Shown: positions 1-8,477 of the stretch, piece after piece
Numbering within the stretch: the first letter of the stretch is position 1
Layout: each line of letters opens with the position of its first letter
Position numbers and translations under genes: made by a program
Notes under the pieces: generated by a model
Databases searched by the model: none
Told to the model about the DNA's origin: nothing
What the model saw: the letters and a program-made list of their open reading frames with translations, nothing else
Source: an uncultured Clostridia bacterium
GTDB taxonomy: Bacteria > Bacillota > Clostridia > TANB77 > CAG-508
NCBI GenBank assembly: GCA_904381285.1
Contig: CAJFII010000013.1
Coordinates: forward strand, 1-60,273
Direction: 5' to 3'
Length of the DNA: 60,273 bases

Positions 1-1
1 A

Positions 2-94
2 TATGAAAAATTTAGAGTAAAACAAGATATGCAATATATTTCTAGTATGGATGAAATGTATCAAAGATATTTAAAAGAAAATAATAATAAATAA
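2..94 (+). CDS. 3' end of an unidentified gene (possibly RhuM-like)
   Basis: Partial: the gene enters from outside the window. Thirty residues are visible, charged and ending in a Lys/Asn-rich tail. A segment reading YEKFRVKQD followed by YISSMDE resembles the C-terminal end of RhuM-family proteins, which often sit near mobile DNA, but the stretch is too short for a firm call. A terminator hairpin follows about 27 bases later, so it is the last gene of its unit. Confidence 0.35.
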   Translation, partial: YEKFRVKQDMQYISSMDEMYQRYLKENNNK

Positions 95-120
95 GTATAA
101 AAGTTCACTAAGTGTACTTT

Positions 121-142
121 AATTCACTTGGTGAATTTTTTT
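121..142 (+). terminator. Rho-independent terminator
   Basis: AATTCAC, a three-base loop, GTGAATT, then a T run. It closes the partial gene at the window start. Confidence 0.75.
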
Positions 143-241
143 ATCTAATATTTCACAGCCAATAACTATAAATTTTTTACCGATAAATCGGCATATGATG
201 GTTTGTAAGAGCTAAAGTTCTAACACAACCATTTAAATTAA

Positions 242-808
242 CAACATCATGGTACAGAAGAATTAGCACACTTAGAAATGGTAGGAACAATTGTACACCA
301 ATTAACAGATGGAGTATGTCCAGAAGAATTAGAAAAAGCAGGATTAGGAGCATATTATACAGATCATGGTGTAGACGTATATCCTCAATCAGCAGCAGGC
401 GTACCTTTCACAGCATCATATATTGCTGCAAAAGGAGATCCTATTGCAAATTTACAAGAAAATTTAGCAGCAGAACAAAAAGCAAGAGCTACTTATGAGA
501 AATTAATTGATTTATGTAAGGATGATCCAGATGTTGTAGAACCTCTTCGTTTTTTAAGACAAAGAGAAGTAGTTCATTTCCAAAGATTTGGAGAAGCCTT
601 ACGTGGAGTGCAAGATAAACTTGCACAAAAGAAATTCTGCATGACCAATAATCCAATTCAAAACAATGGATTATGTTTAAAAGAATTTAATAGTGTAAAT
701 AACTATAATGTTTGTGATAGTGTATGTGATTGTAACAATTCTAATAATTCTAACAATTCTAATAATTCTAATAATTCTAATAATTCTAATAATTGTGGAT
801 GTAGATAA
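242..808 (+). pseudogene. cotJC: 5'-truncated CotJC-type spore coat protein (manganese-catalase family)
   Basis: The visible protein matches CotJC from the metal-ligand helix GTEELAHLEM onward. It continues through the GAGLGxYYTDHG-like and PQSAAGVPFT segments to the final HFQRFGEALR helix. CotJC normally starts about 65-75 residues earlier. Here the reading frame hits a stop at 239-241 and nothing CotJC-like is visible upstream in any frame. The first ATG (278) lies inside the conserved helix and has no ribosome site, so a normal product is unlikely. The C-terminus carries an added Asn-Asn-Ser tandem tail between Cys-rich ends (CDC and CGCR), which could crosslink in a coat. It could be a genuine truncation by insertion or deletion, or a gene whose 5' part lies elsewhere after rearrangement. 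Confidence 0.8.
734..787 (+). repeat. Six tandem 9-bp repeats coding Asn-Asn-Ser
   Basis: Six copies of AAY-AAT-TCT in frame in the tail of the cotJC remnant. They are followed by two more Asn codons and CGCR. Copy number of such a run can change by slippage without breaking the frame. Confidence 0.9.
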
Positions 809-864
809 GAAGAATTACACATATTAATTAAATAGTTGTATCTAAACATTAAAGGTCATAAAAC

Positions 865-892
865 AAAAACAGAGATTAAACTCTCTGTTTTT
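865..892. terminator. Bidirectional terminator between cotJC remnant and tmcAL
   Basis: Perfect 11-bp stem AAAAACAGAGA / TCTCTGTTTTT with a 6-base loop. The A-rich left arm and T-rich right arm let it serve both converging units. Confidence 0.85.
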
Positions 893-908
893 AGTATATT
901 TGGAAAAT

Positions 909-2142
909 CTATAAATTTATTATTCCATGTGTATAATCTAAGTTACTAAAAGAATCATAAGTATATCCAAGCGTATAAATGTCTGTAGCAAAAATATCTT
1001 TTTCAAGCATACTTTTTAAAATCTTATTATTAGAAGTATCCAAAAACTTCTTTACAGAAGTAACAATTTCAAGTTTTGGGTTTGCATGACTAATTCCAGA
1101 AAGCAATTGTTTTCCTTTTTCATTAACGCCAAGAACACGAATATATGGATTTACTTTTCTTGAATTTTGTATATCTTTTTTAGTGATGCCAAGTAAGCAA
1201 TAAACCAAAATTCTTTTTAATCTTGTTGTTGTATATCGTTTACTTTTTATAATATTAATAAATTCATTAATTGTATTACAAGAATTAGCGGCATTTTTTA
1301 TAGAAAATTCTAACCCTTCTGATACATCAGGTAAGTCTGCTATTTGTGCAACTGACATTCTTCTTAAATTATATATAATTTCACGTTCAAATTTAGATAA
1401 GCTAGATACAACTTTTCCGAGATCTTAAACAAGCATACATTATATCAAAAGAAGACTTTGGCATAACTTGTCTTAAACTCCATACATCATTAGTCATAGC
1501 TATTTTTCTTATAGCAGTTGCACTGGCAAAGTTATCAACAATTTCTGTACTATTGTAATCTACTTTTTTTCTGTATATACTAACAGGAACAATTGAACTT
1601 TTATATTTCTTTAGCGCTTTTAGATATTCTATTGCTAATATATTGTTTGGACTTGATAAAATATTTGCATATTTTCGTATATCATTCAAATACATTAATA
1701 AAGCATTTTCTCTTGCTTTTGGAAAAGAGAATCCTTTACTTAATTCGTGATTAAGGATAGAGACAAATTCCTTTGGCTCATAATATAAAACATTTGCAAA
1801 TTCGTTTAATATGTTTACATCACAAAGTTCACTTCCAAAAGATAAATAATCTACTAAATTTAAAGAATTTAAAATCTTTATACTACCTTCAGCAAAATTT
1901 TCAGCACTTGATATACTATATAAAAGAGGTAATTCAATTACTAAATCAATGCCGTTTTTTAAAGCCATTTCAGCTTTTGACCATTTATCAACTAAAGAAG
2001 TATCGCCACGTTGCACAAAGTTACCACTCATGATTGCAATGGTATAATCTGCATTTACAGCTTTTTTTGATTCATTTATATGGTATAAATGTCCATTATG
2101 AAATGGATTATATTCAGCAATAATACCAAGTACTTTATTCAT
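909..2142 (-). CDS. tmcAL: tRNA(Met) cytidine acetate ligase TmcAL, in two frames joined at CGG-A
   Basis: TmcAL uses acetate and ATP to make N4-acetylcytidine at the wobble position of elongator tRNA-Met. The start is ATG at 2142, with GGAGG at 2151-2155 (minus strand); an ATG at 2157 overlaps that site. The N-terminal part has the nucleotidyltransferase motif NPFHNGH and the conserved MSGNFVQRGD. At minus-strand bases 1419-1417 an in-frame CGG is followed after four more codons by a stop. Reading GGA from 1418 instead continues as GKVVSSLSKFERE through ADLPDVSEGLE to the stop at 909, which is the family's C-terminal half. The joined product is about 410 residues, the normal TmcAL size. Both halves are well conserved, so recent breakage, sequencing error or translational frameshifting are the options. 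Confidence 0.85.
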
Positions 2143-2159
2143 AAATTTTACCTCCAATA

Positions 2160-2189
2160 TTGCAAATTAAAACAATTTACTGTTATAAT
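2160..2189 (+). promoter_or_regulatory. rnhA promoter
   Basis: TTGCAA (2160-2165), an 18-base spacer and an extended -10 TGtTATAAT (TATAAT at 2184-2189). It lies in the divergent gap between tmcAL and rnhA. Confidence 0.65.
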
Positions 2190-2240
2190 ATCATAAAATG
2201 TTATATTTATCAAATGGTAAATAATAAAATGGAGGAGAAA

Positions 2241-2675
2241 ATGGAAGAAGTTATAATATATACAGATGGTGCATGTTCTGGAAACCCTGGCCCAGGTGGA
2301 TGGGGAAGTATATTAATGTATAAAGATAAAATAAAAGAAATATCTGGAGGGATGAAAGATACAACAAATAATGTAATGGAACTTACTGCTGTAATTGAAT
2401 CTTTAAAGTTACTAAAATTTAATTGTAATGTTAAATTATACAGTGATAGTGCATATGTAGTAAACGCATTTAATCAAAAATGGATTTATGGTTGGATGAA
2501 AAATGGATGGAAAAATTCAAATAAAGAGCCTGTAAAAAATAAAGAGTTATGGGAAGAATTATATTCATTAACTAAAATTCATAATGTAGAATTTATTAAA
2601 GTGAAAGGACATGCAGATAATAAATATAATAATAGATGTGATGAATTAGCAAGAAAAGCAATTACTAATTTATAG
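2241..2675 (+). CDS. rnhA: Ribonuclease HI
   Basis: Cuts the RNA strand of RNA-DNA hybrids, removing primers and R-loops in the cytoplasm. The 144 residues are the usual type 1 length. The catalytic set is complete: D9 in [12 protein letters not shown]47 in NNVMELTA, D69 in YSDSAYVVN and D134 in RCDELA, with H124 in VKGHAD. ATG 2241 is chosen because GGAGGAG at 2231-2237 stands just before it; the upstream ATG 2229 overlaps that site. The 3' end overlaps the end of the convergent TIGR03915 gene by 11 bases. Confidence 0.95.
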   Translation: MEEVIIYTDGACSGNPGPGGWGSILMYKDKIKEISGGMKDTTNNVMELTAVIESLKLLKFNCNVKLYSDSAYVVNAFNQKWIYGWMKNGWKNSNKEPVKNKELWEELYSLTKIHNVEFIKVKGHADNKYNNRCDELARKAITNL

Positions 2676-2687
2676 TAATTTGCTTTT
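2654..2687. terminator. Bidirectional hairpin embedded in two converging gene ends
   Basis: AAAAGCAATTACTA pairs with TAGTAATTTGCTTTT (one bulge) around a short loop. The stem contains the last codons and the stops of both rnhA and the minus-strand gene. The A and T arms suit termination in either direction. Confidence 0.6.
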
Positions 2688-3432
2688 CAACTAAATCCTG
2701 CCAATATTTTTTAGGCATATACTGCATTTGAAGTCTTGGATTTTTTCTTTCTTTAATGCTAATTGTATTATAAAAGCATTTCCATAAATTTTGAAAATAT
2801 ATTTCATCTTCTGATATGGAATTAATTTCTAAATTTTCCGCTTCTACTATAATATACGTACTTGTATTGTATAAAAAAGCAATATTTCTAATTTTATCAT
2901 GTATAATAAAATTTTCATTAGGCAGTCTTTTTATAAAATGATTACCTAAATATTCAATAATATTGTTATCTGGATGAATTTTGCTATAAAACAAATTATT
3001 GCTAATTTTTATAAATCTAGTTAATCCCTTAAAACGATGACATTCATTTAAAACCCTTTTGCTAATTTTTTGTATATCAAGAACAATTTGATTAGATAAT
3101 AAATGGTCAATTTTATTACCAATTTCAAATCCTAATAGTAAGTAATTTAAAATTAAAATTTCTTTATTCATTTCGTTAGATAAAAACACATTATAAGAGT
3201 AATATAAAGTATTGTATGATATATTTTTTACAATACCATTGTAAATCCTTTTGGATTTTTCATAATTGGTAGTTATTTTTTTATAGGTATTAAATAGATT
3301 AATACAATAATCATTACATACAATATTTTCAGGAATAGTTTTATTTATATAACTATCAAATACAATACAAAGAAGTCCATCAAAACTTCCATCATAAATA
3401 TAAGTAGTATTTATATGTTTCCAGTTATGCAT
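2665..3432 (-). CDS. TIGR03915-family putative DNA-repair protein (DUF4130-type)
   Basis: This 255-residue protein matches the family encoded beside TIGR03916 radical-SAM proteins. Recognisable parts are the N-terminal [12 protein letters not shown], the central [11 protein letters not shown] segment and the C-terminal [15 protein letters not shown]. The molecular role is unproven; pairing with a radical-SAM/HhH protein suggests DNA or nucleic-acid repair. The start is ATG 3432 with GGAGG at 3443-3447. It overlaps the upstream partner by 22 bases, so the two are probably translationally coupled. Confidence 0.85.
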   Translation of the reverse strand: MHNWKHINTTYIYDGSFDGLLCIVFDSYINKTIPENIVCNDYCINLFNTYKKITTNYEKSKRIYNGIVKNISYNTLYYSYNVFLSNEMNKEILILNYLLLGFEIGNKIDHLLSNQIVLDIQKISKRVLNECHRFKGLTRFIKISNNLFYSKIHPDNNIIEYLGNHFIKRLPNENFIIHDKIRNIAFLYNTSTYIIVEAENLEINSISEDEIYFQNLWKCFYNTISIKERKNPRLQMQYMPKKYWQDLVEKQITIN

Positions 3433-4712
3433 TTTATATTATCCTCCTTATTTGGTAGTAAATTATCAAATAAAGATAATTGGTCATATTCTTTAAAATT
3501 AGGTAATAAACGTTTTTCTTGATAAAGTAAATTAGTTTCTATAAAAGAATTGTTGAATTTATTAGAACTATAATAATATTTACCACTACAAGTAATAAAA
3601 TAAATAGCTCTTTTTAAAACAACTCCAAGCCCTTTTAAAGTATCAAAATTCAATTTAAAGTTTCTTCTAGAACGAATAATTCTTTTTGCAGAAGTAACGC
3701 CTATTCCAGGAACACGAAGTAATGTAAAATAATCAGCATTATTAACATCTACAGGAAATTGTTCCAAATGTCTTAAAGCCCATTCACACTTTGGGTCTAA
3801 TAATGTATTAAAATTAGGATGTTTTTCATCCAATAATTCTTCAGATTTAAAACCATAAAAACGTAATAACCAGTCAGCTTGATAAAGTCTATTTTCACGT
3901 AATAATGGTGGAGACTTTAAACTTGGCAAAGAAGCATCTTTATTTACTGATACATATGCAGAATAATATACTCTTTTTAATTTAAACTTTTTATACAATC
4001 CCTCAGATAATTTCATAATTTTTAAATCAGATTCAGGTGTTGCTCCAACTATAAGTTGTGTGGTTTGTCCAGCAGGAACAAAGCTTTTAGAATAATTAGA
4101 CTTTTCTTTATTTGAAATATCAATATTTGTATAAATATATTTCATTGGTTCTAATATTCCAGCTTTTTCCTTTTGAGGTGCAAGCAATTTTAAGCTATCA
4201 TTTGAAGGTAATTCTATATTGATACTCATTCTATCAACTAATTTTCCTAGTTTATTAATTAATTCAAAACTTGCACCAGGAATTGTTTTTGTATGAATAT
4301 ATCCATTAAAATTATACTCATTTCTAAGAATTGAAACAGTACTATAAAGTAATTCCATTGTATAATCTGGAGATTTTACAACAGCAGAACTAAGAAATAA
4401 TCCTTCTATATAGTTTCTTTTATAAAAATTAATGGTTAAATCTGCAACTTCTCTAGGAGTAAAAGTGGCTCTGGGGATATCATTACTAGAACGATTAATG
4501 CAATATTTACAATTATACATGCAACAATTAGTCATTAATATTTTTAACAATGAAATACATCTACCATCAGCAGACCAACTATGACAAATTCCTGAAGTGG
4601 CACCATTACCAATCCCGCAAGCTTTATTATTTCTCTTGCTACCACTAGAGCTACAAGACACATCATATTTTGCAGAATCTGCAAGTATTTTTAATTTATC
4701 AATTATTTCCAT
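3411..4712 (-). CDS. TIGR03916-family radical SAM protein with helix-hairpin-helix domain
   Basis: A radical-SAM enzyme predicted to modify or repair DNA. The iron-sulphur motif CMYNCKYC (CX3CX2C) lies near residue 65. A conserved Gly/Cys-rich N-terminus (SSGSKRNN, ACGIGNGATSGICHSW) precedes it. A C-terminal HhH segment (LLRVPGIGVTSAKRII) suggests nucleic-acid binding. The start is placed at ATG 4712 with GGGTG just upstream; a TTG twelve bases earlier is the alternative. It forms a two-gene unit with the TIGR03915 gene. The substrate is unknown. Confidence 0.88.
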   Translation of the reverse strand: MEIIDKLKILADSAKYDVSCSSSGSKRNNKACGIGNGATSGICHSWSADGRCISLLKILMTNCCMYNCKYCINRSSNDIPRATFTPREVADLTINFYKRNYIEGLFLSSAVVKSPDYTMELLYSTVSILRNEYNFNGYIHTKTIPGASFELINKLGKLVDRMSINIELPSNDSLKLLAPQKEKAGILEPMKYIYTNIDISNKEKSNYSKSFVPAGQTTQLIVGATPESDLKIMKLSEGLYKKFKLKRVYYSAYVSVNKDASLPSLKSPPLLRENRLYQADWLLRFYGFKSEELLDEKHPNFNTLLDPKCEWALRHLEQFPVDVNNADYFTLLRVPGIGVTSAKRIIRSRRNFKLNFDTLKGLGVVLKRAIYFITCSGKYYYSSNKFNNSFIETNLLYQEKRLLPNFKEYDQLSLFDNLLPNKEDNIKCITGNI

Positions 4713-4818
4713 AAAATCACCCAAACAAATATTCTATAAATATCATACCATACAAACATATGTTTATGCAATAGCAAAAAGAAAAATTTTAATAAATATA
4801 TTCATTCGTGTAAAAATA

Positions 4819-4827
4819 TGGTATAAT
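4819..4827 (+). promoter_or_regulatory. Extended -10 for coaE
   Basis: TGGTATAAT with no clear -35 box, about 50 bases before the coaE start. Confidence 0.5.
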
Positions 4828-4877
4828 TTTATTGTAATGATAGATTATGGAATTTACATAGAAAGGGATGATTCAAA

Positions 4878-5459
4878 ATGAAAATAATAGGAATAACAGG
4901 AAATTCTGGAGCTGGAAAAACCACAGTATGTAACATTCTAAAAGAAAAATATGCAGCACATATAATTGATGCAGATGATATTGCTAGAAAATTATCTAAA
5001 AAAGGTACTATGTATTTACAATCCATAGTAGAGTATTTTGGCCATGACATAATTGATAATAGAGGAGAATTAAAAAGAAAAGAATTAGCAAATTTAATAT
5101 ATGAAAACGAAGAAAAAAGAAACGGATTAAATGAATTAACATTTAATTATGTTGTAAGAGAAATAAAAAATAATATAAATAAATTAAAAGATAAAGAATT
5201 AATAGTAATTGATGCACCACTATTGTTTGAAAGTAATTTAGACCAAGTATGTGACTTAGTAATAGGGGTAATTGCAGATGAAGAAAGTAAAATAGAAAGA
5301 ATTTGTAATCGTGATAAAATTGATGAAGAAGTAGCAAAGAAAAGGTTAAATATTCAAAAAAATAATGAATACATAAAAGAAAAAGCAGATTATATTATAT
5401 ATAATAATGCAAGTATTGAAGAGTTAGAAAAACAGATAGAAAAAATCAAATTAAAATAA
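4878..5459 (+). CDS. coaE: Dephospho-CoA kinase
   Basis: Last step of coenzyme A synthesis: ATP phosphorylates the 3'-hydroxyl of dephospho-CoA. The 193 residues are standard. The P-loop GNSGAGKTT is at residues 8-16, the conserved IIDADDIARKL follows, and VIDAPLLFES and the RICNRDKI lid segment are present. GGGATG lies at normal spacing before the ATG. It stands alone between its promoter and a strong terminator. Confidence 0.95.
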   Translation: MKIIGITGNSGAGKTTVCNILKEKYAAHIIDADDIARKLSKKGTMYLQSIVEYFGHDIIDNRGELKRKELANLIYENEEKRNGLNELTFNYVVREIKNNINKLKDKELIVIDAPLLFESNLDQVCDLVIGVIADEESKIERICNRDKIDEEVAKKRLNIQKNNEYIKEKADYIIYNNASIEELEKQIEKIKLK

Positions 5460-5462
5460 GTT

Positions 5463-5527
5463 AAATAATTCAAGTATATTACAAGATTATGACATTTTTG
5501 TAACATGCTTGAATTGTTTATTTTTTT
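5463..5527 (+). terminator. Terminator of coaE
   Basis: Outer stem AATTCAAG (5467-5474) with CTTGAATT (5508-5515), inner stem TTACAA with TTGTAA, followed by a T-rich run. Confidence 0.7.
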
Positions 5528-5537
5528 AGCATATAAT
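5509..5537 (+). promoter_or_regulatory. Possible promoter for the HD-like gene
   Basis: TTGAAT, 17 bases, TATAAT. A second TATAAT at 5548-5553 repeats the sequence CATATAATGAA. The -35 box overlaps the coaE terminator arm. Confidence 0.4.
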
Positions 5538-5586
5538 GAAAATGACATATAATGAAGTATACTAACTAATGACAAGGAGGATGAAA

Positions 5587-6126
5587 ATGGAAACATTTGC
5601 AGATTACATACTATCTGAAAAGGACTTTATAAAAAAGATAGAAATTGTGTATTATTTAAAGAAAAGAACTGGTATTTTTTTCGATAATTCAGTTATATTT
5701 AAAGCAGAACTTGCAAGAATGTTTATAGATGATATGCATATAGATGTTGATAGAAATTTAGTATTAACAGCAGCTTTATTATGTACATGCAAGAAACCAT
5801 CTGATCCTCAAGATTTATCTAAAATAAAAGGATATGCAAAAGAAGGAGCAGAGTATTTAGAAACATTAGGATTTGATAAAAGATTTTGTAAAATTTGTGA
5901 AGAAGTAAATAGATATAGTGGTAGCACTCCAAGAGAGAAAGAAAGTGATATATTGGAATTAGTTGATAACTTTGGAGGAATGCTATTAGATAGACCAGAA
6001 AGACCAGGATTTCCAGTAGATGAAGCATTAGTATTACTGGAATACAGAAACATGAAAGATAAAGATAATGTATTTCTTGAAAAATTTAAAGAATTTGTAT
6101 GTGTTACAGAAGAGATAAAAGTGTAA
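5587..6126 (+). CDS. Unknown cytosolic protein, possibly a degenerate HD-domain fold
   Basis: 179 residues from ATG 5587, placed six bases after AAGGAGG; earlier ATGs at 5569 and 5581 overlap that site. I recognise no family with confidence. The order of helices (LVLTAALLCTCKK, then a GAEYLETLGF segment, then ICEEVNRYSG) resembles HD phosphohydrolases, but the His-Asp pair is replaced (ALLCTCKK where ALLHDxGK is usual). If related, catalysis is probably lost. It is followed 18 bases later by a small acidic protein gene, likely the same operon. Confidence 0.6.
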   Translation: METFADYILSEKDFIKKIEIVYYLKKRTGIFFDNSVIFKAELARMFIDDMHIDVDRNLVLTAALLCTCKKPSDPQDLSKIKGYAKEGAEYLETLGFDKRFCKICEEVNRYSGSTPREKESDILELVDNFGGMLLDRPERPGFPVDEALVLLEYRNMKDKDNVFLEKFKEFVCVTEEIKV

Positions 6127-6144
6127 AAGATGGAGGTATGAAAG

Positions 6145-6405
6145 ATGGGATGGAATACTGATGAGGGGTACTATGAAAAACATGTACATCATAAAGGATA
6201 TAAGATAACAGAATTACAAAATAAAATGAACAAATTAAAACCAGATGAAGTAAGAGAAGGAATTTCAGCTATATCTACAGACAAATCAAAAGAAGCTCAA
6301 ATACCAGAAAACGACTTAATAGAAACAAGAGATGAGCCTATAGAATATGTAATAGAAACAGAAGATGAAGACAAAGGAATAGATGAAGAAGAATTAGATA
6401 GATAA
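6145..6405 (+). CDS. Small acidic protein of unknown function
   Basis: 86 residues, hydrophilic and very acidic towards the C-terminus (EDEDKGIDEEELDR), with a Trp/His-rich start (MGWN, HVHHKGYK). There is no membrane segment or signal peptide. GGAGG stands eight bases before ATG 6145. It sits between the HD-like gene and the EndoQ-like gene and may be cotranscribed with both. Confidence 0.6.
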   Translation: MGWNTDEGYYEKHVHHKGYKITELQNKMNKLKPDEVREGISAISTDKSKEAQIPENDLIETRDEPIEYVIETEDEDKGIDEEELDR

Positions 6406-6409
6406 GAAA

Positions 6410-6442
6410 TAAAGTAGAGGGTTAGTATAATCCTCTACTTTA
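6410..6442 (+). other. Hairpin between the acidic-protein gene and the PHP gene
   Basis: TAAAGTAGAGG pairs perfectly with CCTCTACTTTA around an 11-base loop that itself contains TATAAT. There is no T run after it, so it is more likely a processing or attenuation element than a full terminator. Confidence 0.5.
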
Positions 6443-6460
6443 TGTAGAAAGGAGCAAGAT

Positions 6461-7654
6461 ATGTACGAAATATTTGCAGATTTACATGTACACATAGGAA
6501 GAAGTAAATCAAATAAACCAATAAAAATAACAGCGGCTAGAAGCCTAAACTTTGAAAATATTGCAAAAGAATGTGCAGAAAGAAAAGGAATTAATGTAGT
6601 AGGAATTATAGATTGTGCATCTCCATATGTAATAGAAGACATAGAAGAATTTTTGAAAAACGGAGAAGCGTATGAGATACCAGATGGTGGAATTATATAT
6701 AAGGATAAAGTGTGTATACTTTTAGGAAGCGAAATTGAAACTTCAGAAATAAATGAAGAAGGAAAAACTGGAAGTGCCCATAATATATGCTTTTTCCCAA
6801 GTCTAAAAGATATAAAAGGTTTTTCAAAAGAAATGAGTACACACATAAGTAATATTACTTTGAGTTCACAAAGAGCTGACATATCAGCGTATTATTTGAT
6901 AGATATTGTAGAAAAATATAATGGAATTTTAATACCAGCACATGTTTTTACACCACACAAAAGCTTTTATGGAAATTGTACGGATAGATTAGAGAAAATA
7001 TTTAAAGAAAAGTTTAATAAAATTATTGCTGTTGAATTAGGCTTAAGTTCAGATACATTTTTAGCAGATGAAATTTCTGAACTTGAAACAAAAACATTTT
7101 TAACAAATTCAGATGCACATTCTTTACCTAAAATCGCAAGAGAATATAATAAAATTTTAGTAGAAGATATAAGTTTTAAAGAAATATTAAAAGCATTAAA
7201 AAAAGAAGATGGAAGGAAAATATTATGTAATTATGGTCTAGATCCTAAACTTGGAAAATATCATAGAACTTATTGTGAAATTTGCCAAAAAAATGTACCA
7301 GGTACGGCACCAGTAAAAACTTGTCCAGATTGTGATAGTAGAAATATTACAATGGGAGTGTTTGATAGAATAGAAATAATAAAAGATAAAAAAGAAAGTA
7401 AAAGTCCAGAAGATAGACCACCATATATATATCAAGTACCTCTTACCTTTATACCAGGCTTAGGAGGAAAAACAATTGATAAATTGTTAAATAATTTTGA
7501 AACAGAAATGAATATATTACATAAACTTTCAAAAGACGATATAGAACAAGTTGTAGGAGAAAAAAATGCAACAAATATTATTTTAGCAAGAGAAGGAAAA
7601 TTAGGAATACAAGAAGGCGGCGGAGGAGTATATGGAAAAATAACAACTAAATAG
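6461..7654 (+). CDS. PHP-domain endonuclease Q-like protein (TIGR00375 family)
   Basis: 397 residues. The N-terminal PHP phosphoesterase domain shows DLHVHIG, the GSEIETSE metal region, IPAHVFTPHKSFYG and NSDAHSL. A zinc-finger-like block follows (CEICQ, then CPDCDS near residues 270-290), then a helix-hairpin-helix-like IPGLGGKTI. Archaeal and some bacterial EndoQ enzymes of this family cut DNA next to deaminated bases; here that is inference. GGAGC precedes the ATG at normal spacing. Confidence 0.85.
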   Translation: MYEIFADLHVHIGRSKSNKPIKITAARSLNFENIAKECAERKGINVVGIIDCASPYVIEDIEEFLKNGEAYEIPDGGIIYKDKVCILLGSEIETSEINEEGKTGSAHNICFFPSLKDIKGFSKEMSTHISNITLSSQRADISAYYLIDIVEKYNGILIPAHVFTPHKSFYGNCTDRLEKIFKEKFNKIIAVELGLSSDTFLADEISELETKTFLTNSDAHSLPKIAREYNKILVEDISFKEILKALKKEDGRKILCNYGLDPKLGKYHRTYCEICQKNVPGTAPVKTCPDCDSRNITMGVFDRIEIIKDKKESKSPEDRPPYIYQVPLTFIPGLGGKTIDKLLNNFETEMNILHKLSKDDIEQVVGEKNATNIILAREGKLGIQEGGGGVYGKITTK

Positions 7655-7723
7655 TTCTAAAAAATCAGATTATTACATAGACATTATGTATAAGAAAAAG
7701 GTACATTATGAGGAGGTAATAAT

Positions 7724-8371
7724 TTGAGAAACGTAGGAAGAAGAAAGAATAGTAAAATTAAAAATATTATAATATCTTATATAAAAAATAATTTGAAAGA
7801 ATACACAATTATAACAATAATTTTTTTAATAGGATTAATATTTGGAATTATTTTCATTAATAATGCGGGGCAGACGCAAATAGATGAAATTACGTCATAT
7901 ATTAATGATTTTGTAAATAGTCTAAAAAATAACATAGAAATTGATAAAGCAGGATTATTAAAAGATACATTAATATCTAATTTTATATTGGCATTAGGGC
8001 TATGGTTTGTTGGTTCTACAGTTATAGGGATACCAATTGTATATGGAATAATTGCATATAGAGGGTTTTGCTTAGGATATACTATATCTTCATGTATTGC
8101 TACATTAGGTACGGGAAGCGGAATTTTATTTACGATTACATCTTTACTATTACAAAATATCCTTTTTATTCCTTGTATATTTGGATTAGCTGTTAGTGGA
8201 ATAAAATTATATAAATCAATTGTTAAAGATAAAAGAAAAGAAACAATTAAATTAGAAATAACTAGACATACGATATTTTGCGTGTTTATATTATTAGTAT
8301 TAGAACTTTCAGCATTTTTAGAAGTATATGGCTCTACAAATTTATTACAAATTTGTGCAAAATATTTATAA
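7724..8371 (+). CDS. spoIIM: Stage II sporulation protein M
   Basis: Membrane component of the SpoIID-M-P peptidoglycan-remodelling machine that drives engulfment of the forespore. 215 residues: a basic N-terminus, a first membrane helix (about 28-50), an extracytoplasmic stretch, then a conserved block of helices with GIPIVYGIIAYRGFCLGY. Translation starts at TTG 7724, seven bases after AGGAGG. It precedes xerD, the usual Firmicutes gene order. Confidence 0.92.
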   Translation: MRNVGRRKNSKIKNIIISYIKNNLKEYTIITIIFLIGLIFGIIFINNAGQTQIDEITSYINDFVNSLKNNIEIDKAGLLKDTLISNFILALGLWFVGSTVIGIPIVYGIIAYRGFCLGYTISSCIATLGTGSGILFTITSLLLQNILFIPCIFGLAVSGIKLYKSIVKDKRKETIKLEITRHTIFCVFILLVLELSAFLEVYGSTNLLQICAKYL

Positions 8372-8388
8372 AAAATTTAAAAAAGCTC

Positions 8389-8417
8389 TTTACATTTTAC
8401 AATTATTTTGATATAAC
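8389..8417 (+). promoter_or_regulatory. xerD promoter
   Basis: TTTACA, 17 bases, extended -10 TGaTATAAC. Confidence 0.6.
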
Positions 8418-8477
8418 ATATTTGTTTATGTTAATTGTAAGATATTCATAAAATAAATTGAAGGTAGGGGAATATTA

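Noticed and set aside
189..191. CGG upstream of the cotJC remnant as a fifth shift site
   Set aside because: It is followed by C, not A, and no CotJC-like sequence lies upstream in any frame, so a shift would restore nothing.
734..787. CRISPR-like or regulatory repeat
   Set aside because: The 9-bp units are contiguous, in frame and code NNS; there are no spacers. No CRISPR array is visible anywhere in the window.
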